From assembly GCA_946629635.1 (NCBI GenBank), contig CAMOYA010000011.1, positions 1-38,288 of the forward strand: a stretch of 38,288 bases of DNA. Reading direction: 5' to 3'. This DNA is from an uncultured Clostridia bacterium (GTDB lineage Bacteria; Bacillota; Clostridia; Christensenellales; Aristaeellaceae). This document shows positions 15,197 through 24,351 of this stretch, in pieces (position 1 is the stretch's first letter; every line of letters begins with the position of its first letter). Below the pieces are notes generated by a model. That model did no database searches. It saw only the letters and a list, made by a program, of their open reading frames with translations, and was not told the origin of the DNA. The position numbers and the translations under genes are program-made.

Positions 15197-16543
15197 ATGC
15201 ACCTTCCCACCCCCGTCCAGGATCTGATCCGCCGGCTGAATGAAGCCGGTTTTCCCGCCTATGCCGTCGGCGGCTGCGTCAGGGACAGCCTCCTTGGTCT
15301 CGTGCCCCATGACTGGGATCTGTGCACCGCCGCCCTGCCGGATGAGATGGCGGACGTTTTCCGCGGCGAGCATCTGGTCGAAACCGGGCTGAAGCACGGC
15401 ACGCTGACCGTCGTCCGCGATCATATTCCCTATGAGATCACCACCTTCCGCATCGACGGGGAATACACGGATCACCGGCATCCGGATTCCGTGTCCTTCG
15501 TTTCCGATATCTCGGAGGACCTCGCCCGACGCGACTTTACGGTCAACGCCATGGCCTTTTCCCCGGATCAGGGGCTGATTGACCTTTTTGAGGGCAGGCA
15601 GGATCTGGAAAAGCGCCTGATCCGCTGCGTCGGAGAGCCGCGACTGCGCTTCGAGGAGGACGCGCTGCGGGTTCTGCGCGCGCTGCGCTTCGCCTCCGTA
15701 TATGATTTTGAGATTGAAAAGGAAACGGCTGCCGCCGCCCGCGCGATGGCCGAAAGCCTGAAGCGCGTTGCCGGCGAACGGATCCGGGAGGAGCTGCTCA
15801 AGCTCCTCTGCGGCCGGGGTGCCGGCCGGATTCTGCGGCAGTATCCGGATATTCTTTCCGTCATCATTCCAGAAATCGCCCCCATGGTCGGCTATGACCA
15901 GCATAACCATCATCATTCCTGGGATCTCTGGGAGCACACGGTCCGCGCCGTCGAGGGCGTTCCGCCGGAGAAGGATCTGCGGCTGGCCATGCTGCTGCAC
16001 GACACGGGCAAGCCCCGCGTGCAGACGGAAACGCCGGACGGGGAATGGCACTTCAGGGGGCACCAGGCGGTATCGGCGGAGATTGCCGAAGGCGTATGCG
16101 ATACCCTGCGCCTCGACAACGCCACCCGGGACCGGGTCGTTCTGCTTGTCCGCTACCACGACATCCCCCTGCGGACGGAAAGCGGAGAGATCAATACGGA
16201 CCGTTCCTTCCTGCTTCGCCGGCTGAACCGGTTCGGCGAGGCGGATCTGCGCGCCCTGTTTCTGATTCATCGGGCCGACCGGATCGCCACCGGCTACTCC
16301 TCCCCCGAGCGGGAGGATCAGCGCCTGCGCGAGCGGATGAACGCGCTGGATCAGCTGATGGCTGAGAAGCCCTGCTTCACGCTGAAGGATCTGGCGGTCA
16401 ACGGCAACGATCTGAAGGGCGAAGGGCTCCGGGGAAAGGAGATCGGCGCCGCGCTGCAGCGCCTGCTGGAGGATGTGATGGACGGCCGGGCGGAAAATGA
16501 TCGGGAAGTCCTGCTGGACAGATTGCGGAATGTCGAGATTTAA
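15197..16543 (+). CDS. cca: CCA tRNA nucleotidyltransferase with HD domain
   Basis: The 448-residue protein has a class II nucleotidyltransferase head: GGCVRDSLLG near residue 25, the metal-binding DWDLCT, RRDFTVNAMA near 110 and the nucleotide-selecting EDALRVLRALRFA near 150. An HD domain follows (HSWDLWEHT, LLHDTGKP, HxxH-type residues in FRGHQAVS). The family adds or repairs the 3' CCA end of tRNA; HD-containing members may also have phosphatase or phosphodiesterase activity. A start at 15197 follows GGAGGC about 9 nt upstream. The gene stands between divergent fumC and the alpha operon and has its own promoter. No intrinsic terminator is evident after it. Confidence 0.92.
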   Translation: MHLPTPVQDLIRRLNEAGFPAYAVGGCVRDSLLGLVPHDWDLCTAALPDEMADVFRGEHLVETGLKHGTLTVVRDHIPYEITTFRIDGEYTDHRHPDSVSFVSDISEDLARRDFTVNAMAFSPDQGLIDLFEGRQDLEKRLIRCVGEPRLRFEEDALRVLRALRFASVYDFEIEKETAAAARAMAESLKRVAGERIREELLKLLCGRGAGRILRQYPDILSVIIPEIAPMVGYDQHNHHHSWDLWEHTVRAVEGVPPEKDLRLAMLLHDTGKPRVQTETPDGEWHFRGHQAVSAEIAEGVCDTLRLDNATRDRVVLLVRYHDIPLRTESGEINTDRSFLLRRLNRFGEADLRALFLIHRADRIATGYSSPEREDQRLRERMNALDQLMAEKPCFTLKDLAVNGNDLKGEGLRGKEIGAALQRLLEDVMDGRAENDREVLLDRLRNVEI

Positions 16544-16594
16544 TATTTTCTTAACAATATTTGCAGAAATTTAAGAATTTCCTTCAAAAAAAGA

Positions 16595-16623
16595 TTGTCA
16601 ATTCGAAAGCCCTGTGATAAACT
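16595..16623 (+). promoter_or_regulatory. Promoter of the alpha ribosomal operon
   Basis: TTGTCA (16595-16600), 17-nt spacer, TAAACT (16618-16623). It lies about 240 nt upstream of rpsM, downstream of an AT-rich stretch. Confidence 0.65.
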
Positions 16624-16629
16624 GTAGCA

Positions 16630-16863
16630 GTTAGCCCTGGTTTGCCTCCGGGCGGCTGCACAGCGGTTTTCCGTTGTGTTCCGGCGGTAAATCACCCGTC
16701 TCTGTCAGGGCGCTTCCCTGCCGTGCCTTCCATAGCGGCAAGGGAGTGTTGTCGTGCGCCTGCTTTCACCAGGCGCCGGCGCGAGTCGTGTTTCGCGGGG
16801 TCCGGTTGGGTTGCCGGCCCGGTGCGAGGCTCACTTACAAATTACGGAGGTGTATTTCTAAAA
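16630..16863 (+). other. Long structured leader of the rpsM operon (gene-free stretch after cca)
   Basis: No plausible gene, including rpmJ, is seen between cca and rpsM. After the promoter the sequence turns GC-rich with clear hairpins: CACAGCGG/CCGTTGTG with a TTTT loop (16659-16678); TCCCTGCCG/CGGCAAGGGA with one bulge (16715-16745); and GCGCCTG/CAGGCGC (16756-16776). The rpsM ribosome site GGAGG is at 16846-16850. A leader of this length before an operon containing rpsD suggests feedback control, by analogy with S4 repression of alpha operons. That is inference. Confidence 0.5.
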
Positions 16864-17241
16864 ATGGCACGCATTGCAGGTGTTGACCTGCCCAGAGAAA
16901 AGCGCGTTGAGATCGGTCTGACCTACATCTACGGCATCGGACTGACCACGTCGCAGAAAATGCTCGCGGAAGTCGGCGTCAATCCCGACACCCGGGTGAA
17001 GGATCTCTCCGAGACCGAAATCAGTAAGCTGCGTGAGTATATTGAGCATCATCTGAAGGTGGAAGGTGACCTTCGCCGTGAAGTTTCGCTCAACATCAAG
17101 CGCCTGATCGAGATTGGCTGCTATCGCGGCGTTCGTCATCGTCATGGTCTGCCCGTCCGCGGTCAGAACACCAAGCAGAACGCGCGTACCCGCAAGGGCC
17201 CGAAGAAGACCATTGCCGGTAAGAAGAAAGCGACCAAGTAA
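16864..17241 (+). CDS. rpsM: 30S ribosomal protein uS13
   Basis: The 125-residue protein begins [14 protein letters not shown], has the IYGIG...T helix-two-turn-helix region, and ends in the conserved [15 protein letters not shown](K)KT tail that reaches the decoding centre. uS13 sits in the head of the 30S subunit and contacts the P-site tRNA and the bridge to 50S. GGAGG is 13 nt before the ATG at 16864, longer than usual. An upstream in-frame extension to 16642 is leader sequence, not protein. It is the first gene of the alpha operon. Confidence 0.97.
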   Translation: MARIAGVDLPREKRVEIGLTYIYGIGLTTSQKMLAEVGVNPDTRVKDLSETEISKLREYIEHHLKVEGDLRREVSLNIKRLIEIGCYRGVRHRHGLPVRGQNTKQNARTRKGPKKTIAGKKKATK

Positions 17242-17285
17242 GCTGGATCAGCTTTGACTGAAATTTAGAGGGGAGAAAACAATCA

Positions 17286-17687
17286 ATGGCACCTAAGCAA
17301 AAGCTCAAGAAGGCTACGCGGAAACGCCGTGAGCGCAAGGTCGTTGAACGCGGCGCCGCGCATATTCGTTCTTCTTTCAATAACACGATCGTGACCATCA
17401 CCGATACCCAGGGCAATGCGCTTTCCTGGGCGAGCGCCGGTGGTCTTGGATTCCGCGGCAGCAAGAAGTCCACTCCTTTCGCCGCTCAGATGGCTGCTGA
17501 AACCGCCGCCAAGGCCGCGATGGAATATGGCCTGCGCACGGTTGAAGTGTACGTCAAGGGCCCCGGTTCCGGCCGTGAAGCCGCGATCCGTTCCCTGCAG
17601 GCCGCAGGTCTGGATGTGAACATGATCAAGGATGTGACGCCCATCCCCCACAACGGATGCCGTCCGCCCAAGCGCCGTCGCGTGTAA
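17286..17687 (+). CDS. rpsK: 30S ribosomal protein uS11
   Basis: The 133-residue protein shows the uS11 core ([26 protein letters not shown]) and the invariant C-terminus [18 protein letters not shown]. It lies in the platform of the 30S subunit near the Shine-Dalgarno helix. GAGGGGAG precedes the ATG. It is 44 nt downstream of rpsM in the standard order. Confidence 0.97.
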   Translation: MAPKQKLKKATRKRRERKVVERGAAHIRSSFNNTIVTITDTQGNALSWASAGGLGFRGSKKSTPFAAQMAAETAAKAAMEYGLRTVEVYVKGPGSGREAAIRSLQAAGLDVNMIKDVTPIPHNGCRPPKRRRV

Positions 17688-17707
17688 TTTAAGGAGGACA
17701 TACTAAA

Positions 17708-18304
17708 ATGGCAGTAAATAAACAGCCGATCGCCAAGAAGTGCCGGTCTTTCGATATCAGCCCGGCCGTCATGGGCTATGGCAACAAGAAGTCCAACCGC
17801 AATCCCGGCGGAAACCGCCGCCGCAAGGTCTCTGAATACGGCGCCCAGCTGCAGGAAAAGCAGAAGGTTAAGTTCGTATACGGCGTCCTGGAAAAGCAGT
17901 TTCATAAGTATTATCTGAAGGCCGCCAACATGAAGGGCATCACCGGTGATAACCTGCTGCAGCTCCTCGAGCTCCGGCTGGACAACGTGGTGTTCCGTCT
18001 CGGTCTGGCCAAGACCCGCCGTATGGCCCGTCAGATCGTCACTCACGGCCATATCCGTGTCAATGATATGAAGGTGGATATTCCTTCCTACCAGGTCAAG
18101 GTAGGCGATAAGATTACTCTGCGCAAGCGGAGCGAAGAGATGGAAATGTTCAAGGTTCTGCGGGAAGGCACCACCGTGCTGACCCCCAAGTGGCTCACCT
18201 TTGACGCCCAGAACCTGTGCGGTGCCGTCTCCGCGCTTCCCACCCGTGAGGATATCGACCTGCAGGTTCAGGAGAACATGATCGTCGAGTATTACTCCCG
18301 TTAA
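17708..18304 (+). CDS. rpsD: 30S ribosomal protein uS4
   Basis: The 198-residue protein has the S4 RNA-binding domain (LDNVVFRLGLAKTRRMARQIVTHGHIRVN) and ends with the conserved MIVEYYSR. uS4 is a primary 16S binder and, in several bacteria, the translational repressor of its own operon. The N-terminal region lacks the four zinc-binding cysteines of one S4 class (only one cysteine there), so it is the zinc-independent form. AAGGAGGA precedes the ATG. The gap after rpsK is 20 nt. Confidence 0.97.
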   Translation: MAVNKQPIAKKCRSFDISPAVMGYGNKKSNRNPGGNRRRKVSEYGAQLQEKQKVKFVYGVLEKQFHKYYLKAANMKGITGDNLLQLLELRLDNVVFRLGLAKTRRMARQIVTHGHIRVNDMKVDIPSYQVKVGDKITLRKRSEEMEMFKVLREGTTVLTPKWLTFDAQNLCGAVSALPTREDIDLQVQENMIVEYYSR

Positions 18305-18396
18305 TGATGACCGAACGACCGAACATAGAGGAAGTCACAGGCGCGGCATGAATATCCATTCCTGCCTTCCCCCTGTGAAATGGAGGGTAAAACGAA

Positions 18397-19344
18397 ATGA
18401 TCACCGAATTCGAAAAAGCTCGCATCGATTGCGTCGAAGCCAGCCAGGACGGCTGTTTCGGTCGGTTTGTGATCGAGCCGCTTGAACGTGGCTTCGGTCA
18501 TACGCTGGGCAATTCCATGCGTCGCGTGCTTCTTTCCTCCCTCCCCGGTGTGGCCGTTTCTTCCGTACACATCGAAGGTGTACAGCATGAATTCTCCACC
18601 ATTCCGGGAATCAAGGAAGATGTCACGGAGATCATCCTGAATCTGAAGTCTCTCGCCGTCAAAATGTTCGCGGAAGGTCCCAAGCAGCTGATTATTGATG
18701 TGAAGGGCCCCTTCGAGCTGACCGCCGGCGACATCCGGACGGATGATGAGGTTGAAATTGTCAACAAGGATCTGCATATCGCAACGCTGAACGAGGATGC
18801 CCATCTGCAGATGCAGATGACCATCGAGCACGGCCACGGATATGTCAGCGCTGACAAGAACAAGAATCCCAGTATGCCCATCGGCGTCATCCCCATCGAC
18901 TCCATCTTCACCCCCGTGAAGAAGGTGAACTACCTGGTGGAAGACACCCGTGTCGGTCAGATCACGGACTATGACAGGCTGACCCTGGAAATCTGGACCA
19001 ACGGAACGCTGAAGCCCGAAGAGGCCATGTCCAGCGCCGCCAGAATCCTGATCGAGCACCTGAATCTCTTTACCGCGCTGACGGATCAGGTCGTTCCTGT
19101 TCCTGCCGCCCAGCCGGAGGAGGAGAAGAAGGACAAGGTCCTGGATATGACCATTGAGGAACTGGATCTTTCCGTCCGGGCATACAACTGTCTGAAGCGC
19201 GCCGGCATCAACAGCGTGGCTGAACTGGTTCAGAAGAATCAGGACGATATGATGAAGGTTCGGAACCTGGGCCGCAAGAGTCTGGAAGAGGTTGAGCAGA
19301 AGCTCAACGGGCTCGGACTTGGGCTGCGCCCGAATGAAGACTAA
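18397..19344 (+). CDS. rpoA: DNA-directed RNA polymerase alpha subunit
   Basis: The 315-residue protein has an N-terminal dimerisation and assembly domain ([30 protein letters not shown]) and a C-terminal domain (about 245-310) with [21 protein letters not shown] and the helix-hairpin-helix [16 protein letters not shown] used for UP-element DNA and activator contacts. Length is normal. ATGGAGGG precedes the ATG. The 92-nt gap to rpsD contains no gene. Confidence 0.98.
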   Translation: MITEFEKARIDCVEASQDGCFGRFVIEPLERGFGHTLGNSMRRVLLSSLPGVAVSSVHIEGVQHEFSTIPGIKEDVTEIILNLKSLAVKMFAEGPKQLIIDVKGPFELTAGDIRTDDEVEIVNKDLHIATLNEDAHLQMQMTIEHGHGYVSADKNKNPSMPIGVIPIDSIFTPVKKVNYLVEDTRVGQITDYDRLTLEIWTNGTLKPEEAMSSAARILIEHLNLFTALTDQVVPVPAAQPEEEKKDKVLDMTIEELDLSVRAYNCLKRAGINSVAELVQKNQDDMMKVRNLGRKSLEEVEQKLNGLGLGLRPNED

Positions 19345-19413
19345 ACAGCCGATCCCTCCCCGCCTTCCGGTGGGAAGCGGATCTGATGCAGAGTAATGTA
19401 GGAGGATAATCCC

Positions 19414-19926
19414 ATGGCTAACCAACGCAAGCTGGGTCGCACGGCTGATCAGCGCAAGGCGCTGCTTCGCAACCAGGTGACCAATCTGATCTGGAACGGC
19501 CGGATTGAGACCACCGAGGCCAAGGCCAAGGAAGTTCGCCGGATCGCCGATAAGATGATCACGCTGGCCGTGCGCGAATGCGAAAACACGGTTTCCGTTA
19601 CCAAGGAAACCCATAACGACAAGGGGCAGCTGGTTACGCTGGAAGTCGTGAATGACGCGCCTTCCAAACTGCATGCCCGCCGTCTGATGATGGCCTACCT
19701 GTATGATATCAAAGAGGCCAAGAAGGACGATGAGACCAAGGCGGAATACAAGGAGCGCACCAAGGACAACAAGCATCCCGTGGTGGAAAAGCTCTTCCGT
19801 GAACTGGGCCCGAAGTACAAAGCCCGCAACGCTGAAAAGAACTGCTCCGGCGGTTACACCCGGATCTACAAGCTGGGACCGCGTCGCGGCGATGCTGCCG
19901 AGATGGTCATTCTCGAGTTGGTATAA
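19414..19926 (+). CDS. rplQ: 50S ribosomal protein bL17 (long form)
   Basis: The N-terminal part has the bL17 core ([43 protein letters not shown]) and the C-terminus has [24 protein letters not shown]. At 170 residues it is about 50 longer than typical bL17. The extra residues form a charged insertion (about 64-133, rich in K, D and E) between the two conserved halves. bL17 lies near the exit tunnel of the 50S subunit. AGGAGG precedes the ATG. It is the last gene of the alpha operon; element R2 and a terminator follow. Confidence 0.96.
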   Translation: MANQRKLGRTADQRKALLRNQVTNLIWNGRIETTEAKAKEVRRIADKMITLAVRECENTVSVTKETHNDKGQLVTLEVVNDAPSKLHARRLMMAYLYDIKEAKKDDETKAEYKERTKDNKHPVVEKLFRELGPKYKARNAEKNCSGGYTRIYKLGPRRGDAAEMVILELV

Positions 19927-19927
19927 T

Positions 19928-20085
19928 CCGAAGGTTCAGGGCGGTCGGATAACGATCTGTCCAAATCTCTGATTTGGGTAACAGATCACATGAAGCGCCA
20001 ACCCTGGCCGTTTCGTGCGCGGTGCGCATGAGGCGACGACTCCGCGGTGCGTGCGCGATTCCAAACGCCCGCAGGCGCGGAATCT
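19928..20085 (+). repeat. Modular palindromic element R2
   Basis: R2 begins 2 nt after the rplQ stop codon. CCGAAGG (19928-19934) is followed by CAGGG (19937-19941), which can pair with CCCTG (20002-20006). Between them lies a near-perfect hairpin: GATCTGT (19954-19960) with ACAGATC (19981-19987), CCAAATC with GATTTGG, loop TCT and bulge GTA. A GC-rich tail (20014-20085) shares GTGCGCGGTGCGC and GCGCGATTCC with R3. Together with the terminator it fills the gap after rplQ. Confidence 0.8.
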
Positions 20086-20125
20086 CTTAGATCTATAATC
20101 GTTAATCAGACACATCAAGCAAGCA

Positions 20126-20163
20126 AAAAGGCCCTTCCCTGAGCACACAAGGAAGGGCCTTTT
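20126..20163 (+). terminator. Alpha operon terminator
   Basis: AAAAGGCCCTTCC (20126-20138) pairs perfectly with GGAAGGGCCTTTT (20151-20163) around a 12-nt loop. The flanking A and T runs allow function in both directions. It sits about 200 nt past rplQ, after R2. Confidence 0.9.
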
Positions 20164-20186
20164 CATTCAGGAAGAGGAGCATCGCC

Positions 20187-20651
20187 ATGAACAACCTGTA
20201 CACCCAGGAAATGCTGACCGCACTGCAAAAGCGCCTGAAGAGCCGCTGGCTCATCCTGGCCGTCGTCTGCGGCCTCCTGCTCGCCGGATTCGTTTATTCC
20301 ATGATCATCCGGATCGAATGGCTGAGCGTCCTTCTGCTGGGCCTGGCCGGATGCTTCGCGATCTTCTGGACCGATCTGTTCATCATGCCTCTGCTCCAGT
20401 ACCGGAAGCTGCTTCGTGCAGCGCTGAACGGTCGGAGCCACGTGGGCACCCTGGAGTATGTCCGCACGGAACCGGATGAATCCATGGTGGACGGCGTTCC
20501 CTGCCTCGGCATGGTCTTCCTGGGCGAGCCGGATAAGCACGGTTCCCGGGAACAGCTGTTCTACTGGGACCGGGAGCTTCCCCTCCCCACCCTGAGTCCC
20601 GGCCAGGAATACACGATCAAATACACCGGAAAGAATATTATCGGAATGTAA
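20187..20651 (+). CDS. Small two-helix membrane protein, uncharacterised
   Basis: I do not recognise this family. The 154-residue product has a short basic N-terminus and two adjacent transmembrane helices (about 22-41 and 46-68). The C-terminal domain of about 80 residues has strand-like segments (HVGTLEYVRTEPDE, EQLFYWDREL, YTIKYTGKNIIGM) and probably faces the cytoplasm. GAGGAG lies 7 nt before the ATG at 20187. The start is 24 nt beyond the alpha operon terminator, and no convincing promoter lies between them, so expression may depend on read-through. The next gene converges on it with only 26 nt between stops. Confidence 0.7.
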   Translation: MNNLYTQEMLTALQKRLKSRWLILAVVCGLLLAGFVYSMIIRIEWLSVLLLGLAGCFAIFWTDLFIMPLLQYRKLLRAALNGRSHVGTLEYVRTEPDESMVDGVPCLGMVFLGEPDKHGSREQLFYWDRELPLPTLSPGQEYTIKYTGKNIIGM

Positions 20652-20677
20652 TCTGAAAGGGTTGAGCGTTTCCCGGA

Positions 20678-22141
20678 TTAAAAGTTCATCCCGTTTTCAA
20701 TCAGATAGAAGATACAATTCCCATCCATCACGACCGCGTCATGAACCCCATCCCATCTTTTCAATTCCACCGTATGCGTTCCGCCGCTGACAGCCCGGAA
20801 CGCATATTTTGTATGCGCCTGCTCTTCCCATGCAGCCCCTTCCGGCAGCCTGCCGCTGACCGTTACCGTCAGCAGCCTTTCATATGCTGCGGAGAAAGCC
20901 TCCCATGCGTATTCCTCTCCGTTCCGCCAGCAGCGGGTCACGCGGATCTCGTCCCCGGTCTCCGGATCCTTCTCCGTCACTCTCTCCAGGGCATATTCAA
21001 CCGTCTCCTCCCCTTCCCGCTCAACGGTCATCGAGGAGAGGGAATCGAGGGGAATCGCCGCCGTATACCGGGCAGCCGTATCCATCGGATCCGTATCCAG
21101 GAAGGGTGAGAGCATCAGATGATTCACGGCAAAAACCTCATCCCCGAACAGAACGGCATTCGTATGTTCGCCGCTCCCCTCTCCCACGGTCAGCCGGACG
21201 GTGCTTTCCGCCCGGTCCACCACGTCGTATACGCCCGCATCGGACACGGTGCCTGTGGAGCCCGCCGCCATATGAAATGTGATCACCGCCATCGGATGAT
21301 CCAGCCCGTTTTCCCGCAGTATCTCTTCATCCGCAGGGCCGATATAGATTCCCATGCGCAGGTTTTCCGCGCTCTTTTTCAGGCTGCTGACGGTTTCCTC
21401 ATCCGCCGCGTAGGTAAAGGGTGCGGTAATCTGCCAGTTGACCCCCGCTTCCGGATCCGTCACTGCGCCCTGAAGCGCCCAGCAGACCCGTGTCTCCCCC
21501 TCCGGGGAGAGAACTTCAATCCGGTCAATCAGCGCAGCGTAAACCTCCGGCTGCCGCACCGGATGCAGCATTTCCCGGCTCACGTCCAGATCATCCATCA
21601 GCCCGGGGGACAGCGCATACAGCGTATCCTGCCCGTCCACGGTCATGTAGAACCATCCTTCGTCGATGCCCATCGCACTGCCGACGCGGATGGTCGTTTC
21701 CGTTCCGTCACTGTACCGGCCCGTGGCGATCAGAAGCGGATCCGCCAGGCCGAATTCCTCCGGATTTCCGCTGTAATCCGCAGGATCCTCCGTCAGGATG
21801 TCCGCATATACCAGGTTCACCATGGCATCCGCAACCCGCTCGCCCAGGGTGGAATCAGCAGAACCCTGCGTATCACCCTCGAGTGAAAGGCTTCCGTCCT
21901 CCCCGCGCAGCAGCGTCCAGCTCTCTTCCCCCCGCTGCCGGATTGTCACGGAACGAAGCTCGCTCACATCCCTGTGGACGATCGTTCCGCTCCTGGGGGT
22001 ATACCGTTCCGGGGATGCCGGCTCCGGCTTCCGGCTGATGATCAGCACAGCCGCCACAATCCCCGCCAGCACCGCCAGCGCAGCGATCAGCCATCCCCCG
22101 CGGCTGAACCCTTTCTTTCTTTTTTTCTCAACTTTCAGCAT
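20678..22141 (-). CDS. DUF4340 domain protein, ABC-system accessory
   Basis: The 487-residue protein has a basic N-terminus and one transmembrane helix (about 17-36), with the rest extracytoplasmic and acidic. The repeated beta-rich pattern (VTIRQRGEESWTLLRGEDG, GRYSDGTETTIRVGS, DTLYALSPGLMDDL) fits DUF4340 proteins, which occur beside GldG-like proteins and ABC-2 exporters. The function of the family is not established. It is the last gene of the dnaE operon, 18 nt after the GldG-like gene, with AGGGAAAG before the ATG. No clear terminator follows. Confidence 0.75.
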   Translation of the reverse strand: MLKVEKKRKKGFSRGGWLIAALAVLAGIVAAVLIISRKPEPASPERYTPRSGTIVHRDVSELRSVTIRQRGEESWTLLRGEDGSLSLEGDTQGSADSTLGERVADAMVNLVYADILTEDPADYSGNPEEFGLADPLLIATGRYSDGTETTIRVGSAMGIDEGWFYMTVDGQDTLYALSPGLMDDLDVSREMLHPVRQPEVYAALIDRIEVLSPEGETRVCWALQGAVTDPEAGVNWQITAPFTYAADEETVSSLKKSAENLRMGIYIGPADEEILRENGLDHPMAVITFHMAAGSTGTVSDAGVYDVVDRAESTVRLTVGEGSGEHTNAVLFGDEVFAVNHLMLSPFLDTDPMDTAARYTAAIPLDSLSSMTVEREGEETVEYALERVTEKDPETGDEIRVTRCWRNGEEYAWEAFSAAYERLLTVTVSGRLPEGAAWEEQAHTKYAFRAVSGGTHTVELKRWDGVHDAVVMDGNCIFYLIENGMNF

Positions 22142-22159
22142 CTTTCCCTAATCCATTTT

Positions 22160-23629
22160 TTATCTGCTTCTTCTCCGATACAGCACCAGCATCGCCATCA
22201 GCAGCACTGCTGCGGGCAAAGCCACGATCATCACCGATCCGAGCGTCAGACTTCCGATCCCCAGCGCCGGCCGCAGCGCGTCCTTCGCGGCGATCGTTCC
22301 CCCGGTCTGCACCGTATTCATCAGAAAGTCCGCCACCTTCAGATTCAGCTGTGCCGTATCCGTCATGGCATAGATCTGCTGCTGCGTCAGCGCCGAGCTG
22401 CACCCGATAACGAACGCCCGGCTCAGATATCCCTCCGCTGTAATTCTCCGCGCTTCCAGCGCCAGGGCGAACGGCCCCTGCGCATCCCCTTCCGCCCGGT
22501 CAATCGACGTGGTTTCTCCCGCCAGCACCTTCAGATAGGATGTTTCTCCGCTCCGCAGCACCGGCAGCACGGTCAGGTTCCGGTCGCTCTCCTCCGTCTC
22601 TTCAAACGCCCGACACCCGGGCAGCAGCAGATGATTCTGTCCGGCGGCGATCATGTCCATGGTAATATCCGTTGATACGACCTCCGGAATCAGATATGTC
22701 GGCATGCCGCTGTAATACGTATCCGTCGCCTTTTCATCCGCGATGACCACTCCCATCCGGGGCAGAAATCCGTAGCTACGCAAAAGCGTGCTGAAGTTCG
22801 GCATTCCCTCGACGGGGTCGGAAAAGTCGCAGGTGAACAGGAAGCTTCCGCCGCGGGCCGCATACTCAGTCAGAACCCCGAGTTCCGCATCCGTCAGATC
22901 GCGCAGCGGGCTGAACATCACCAGCAGATCCGTCGGTTCCGGAATATATTGTGTCCCCTCCAGCGTTTCATAGACGACCTCGTACTGATTGGCGGCCATC
23001 ATGCTTTCATAATCCGCCGTCTCCTCCGGGTTCAGCTCCCCGTGACCCTGCAGAATCACGATGCGCGGCACCCGCTCGCGCGTGACATAGTCCACCGCCA
23101 TGGTGATGCTCCGCTCATATGTCCATCCGGCATAGGTATACTCGCCGGTCTCCTGGTCGATGCTCAGATCCACATAGTCATCCGGGCCCAGCACCCGGAA
23201 CCGCCCCGTTTCCTCGCACCAGATGATCAGGTCGCTTTCCCCGGGCGTCAGCGTCTCCGTGGAAAAACGGACGGTCAGTGCCGGATTCAGTCCCGGATCC
23301 GCCTGCTCCCAGGTGATTTTCCCGCCGCTGGCCGCGGCGTACCGGTCCAGCAGCTCCAGCAGCGGGGCATCCTCATCCCCGTTCCTGAACAGCGCCCAGA
23401 TATGCACCGGATGCTTCAGATCCGACAGAAGCTCCCGCGTCTCCCCGCTGTGAGTGGATATGCTGTTGAAGGAATAGTCCGCGCGCCAGCCATACCGCTT
23501 TTCCAGCACCCCGGCGCCGATATTCAGCGCGATCAGCGCAGCGATCAGAATCACCAGCATCAGCGCGGAAGCGCCTCCGGTCCGCAGCTTTGCCGACCGG
23601 TTCCGGTTCGGTTTCCCTGCCTTCTTCAT
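22160..23629 (-). CDS. GldG-family ABC transport auxiliary protein
   Basis: From ATG 23629 the protein has 489 residues. One helix lies near the N-terminus (ALMLVILIAALIALNIGAGVL) and one near the C-terminus (LGSVMIVALPAAVLLMAMLVLY), with a large extracytoplasmic domain between. Segments such as RIVILQGHGELNP and LLVMFSPLRDLTDAELGVLTEYAARGGSFLF fit the GldG/IFT52-like auxiliary domain of uncharacterised ABC-2 exporters. GldG was named for gliding, but in Firmicutes no gliding role is implied. The 23629 start is preferred because GGGAGG lies 8 nt upstream. A GTG at 23638 would overlap the permease stop by 4 nt but leaves no room for a ribosome site. Confidence 0.8.
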   Translation of the reverse strand: MKKAGKPNRNRSAKLRTGGASALMLVILIAALIALNIGAGVLEKRYGWRADYSFNSISTHSGETRELLSDLKHPVHIWALFRNGDEDAPLLELLDRYAAASGGKITWEQADPGLNPALTVRFSTETLTPGESDLIIWCEETGRFRVLGPDDYVDLSIDQETGEYTYAGWTYERSITMAVDYVTRERVPRIVILQGHGELNPEETADYESMMAANQYEVVYETLEGTQYIPEPTDLLVMFSPLRDLTDAELGVLTEYAARGGSFLFTCDFSDPVEGMPNFSTLLRSYGFLPRMGVVIADEKATDTYYSGMPTYLIPEVVSTDITMDMIAAGQNHLLLPGCRAFEETEESDRNLTVLPVLRSGETSYLKVLAGETTSIDRAEGDAQGPFALALEARRITAEGYLSRAFVIGCSSALTQQQIYAMTDTAQLNLKVADFLMNTVQTGGTIAAKDALRPALGIGSLTLGSVMIVALPAAVLLMAMLVLYRRRSR

Positions 23630-23634
23630 CGCGC

Positions 23635-24342
23635 TCACCTCCCGATCCGCTTCCGGTCCAGCCGGAAGACGGTCAGCGCCAGGAATACGGCAATGAACGA
23701 CAGATCATAGATGATTCCGGCGATGCTCAGCTGTCCCATCAGGAAGGACTCGTTCCGGCTGTACAGGGACATGAAGCGGAGCACTTCCGAAATCCAGTTC
23801 ACGCGCACCGCCGTCTCCAGCAGGTCCAGAATCCAGAGCAGAAAGTTGGCGCCAAAGGCCAGCACCGCCGCCGTCACCGGCGTCGCGGCACAGCCGCTGA
23901 GGAACAGATCCAGTGCAACAAAGGCGCACCCCTGCAGAATAAAGCCCAGATAGTTCACCGCCAGCTCCGCCGGATAGATCCGTCCGTAGATGCCAACGAT
24001 CAGCACATAAAGCAGCGTCAGCACCGCTGCAGCCATCAGCACGGCCACTGCCGCAAGATACTTCCCCAGCACGATTCCCGGCAGGGAAACCGGACTGGTC
24101 ATCAGCAGCTGATCCGTCTTCTTCTGCCGTTCCTCCGCCAGCAGCCGCATCGTCAGCACGGGGCTCAGCAGCATCCACAGATAGCTCATCTGGCCGATGA
24201 AGGCCGGCAGATCTCCGCTTCGCTGGCTCATGATTGAAAGATAGAAAAGCACGGAGGACACAGTCAGAAACACCCCCAGGAAAACATACCCCACGGGCGT
24301 GTAAAAATACCCCTGCATCTCTCGCTTGAAAATCGCCCTCAT
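23635..24342 (-). CDS. ABC-2 type transporter permease
   Basis: The 235-residue protein has six hydrophobic segments and starts MRAIFKREMQGYFYTPVGYVF, the usual opening of GldF-like ABC-2 permeases. The cytoplasmic loop EERQKKTDQLLMTSPVSLPGIVLGKY is also typical. It should pair with the ATPase encoded 9 nt upstream. The start at 24342 has no strong ribosome site, so translation may be coupled to the ATPase gene. The substrate is unknown. Confidence 0.88.
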   Translation of the reverse strand: MRAIFKREMQGYFYTPVGYVFLGVFLTVSSVLFYLSIMSQRSGDLPAFIGQMSYLWMLLSPVLTMRLLAEERQKKTDQLLMTSPVSLPGIVLGKYLAAVAVLMAAAVLTLLYVLIVGIYGRIYPAELAVNYLGFILQGCAFVALDLFLSGCAATPVTAAVLAFGANFLLWILDLLETAVRVNWISEVLRFMSLYSRNESFLMGQLSIAGIIYDLSFIAVFLALTVFRLDRKRIGR

Positions 24343-24351
24343 AAAAATATA

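Noticed and set aside
16642..16863. N-terminal extension of rpsM, or an rpmJ gene, in the leader
   Set aside because: The extended frame encodes a cysteine- and arginine-rich nonsense segment. The real uS13 start follows GGAGG at 16864. No frame resembles the 37-residue L36 protein.
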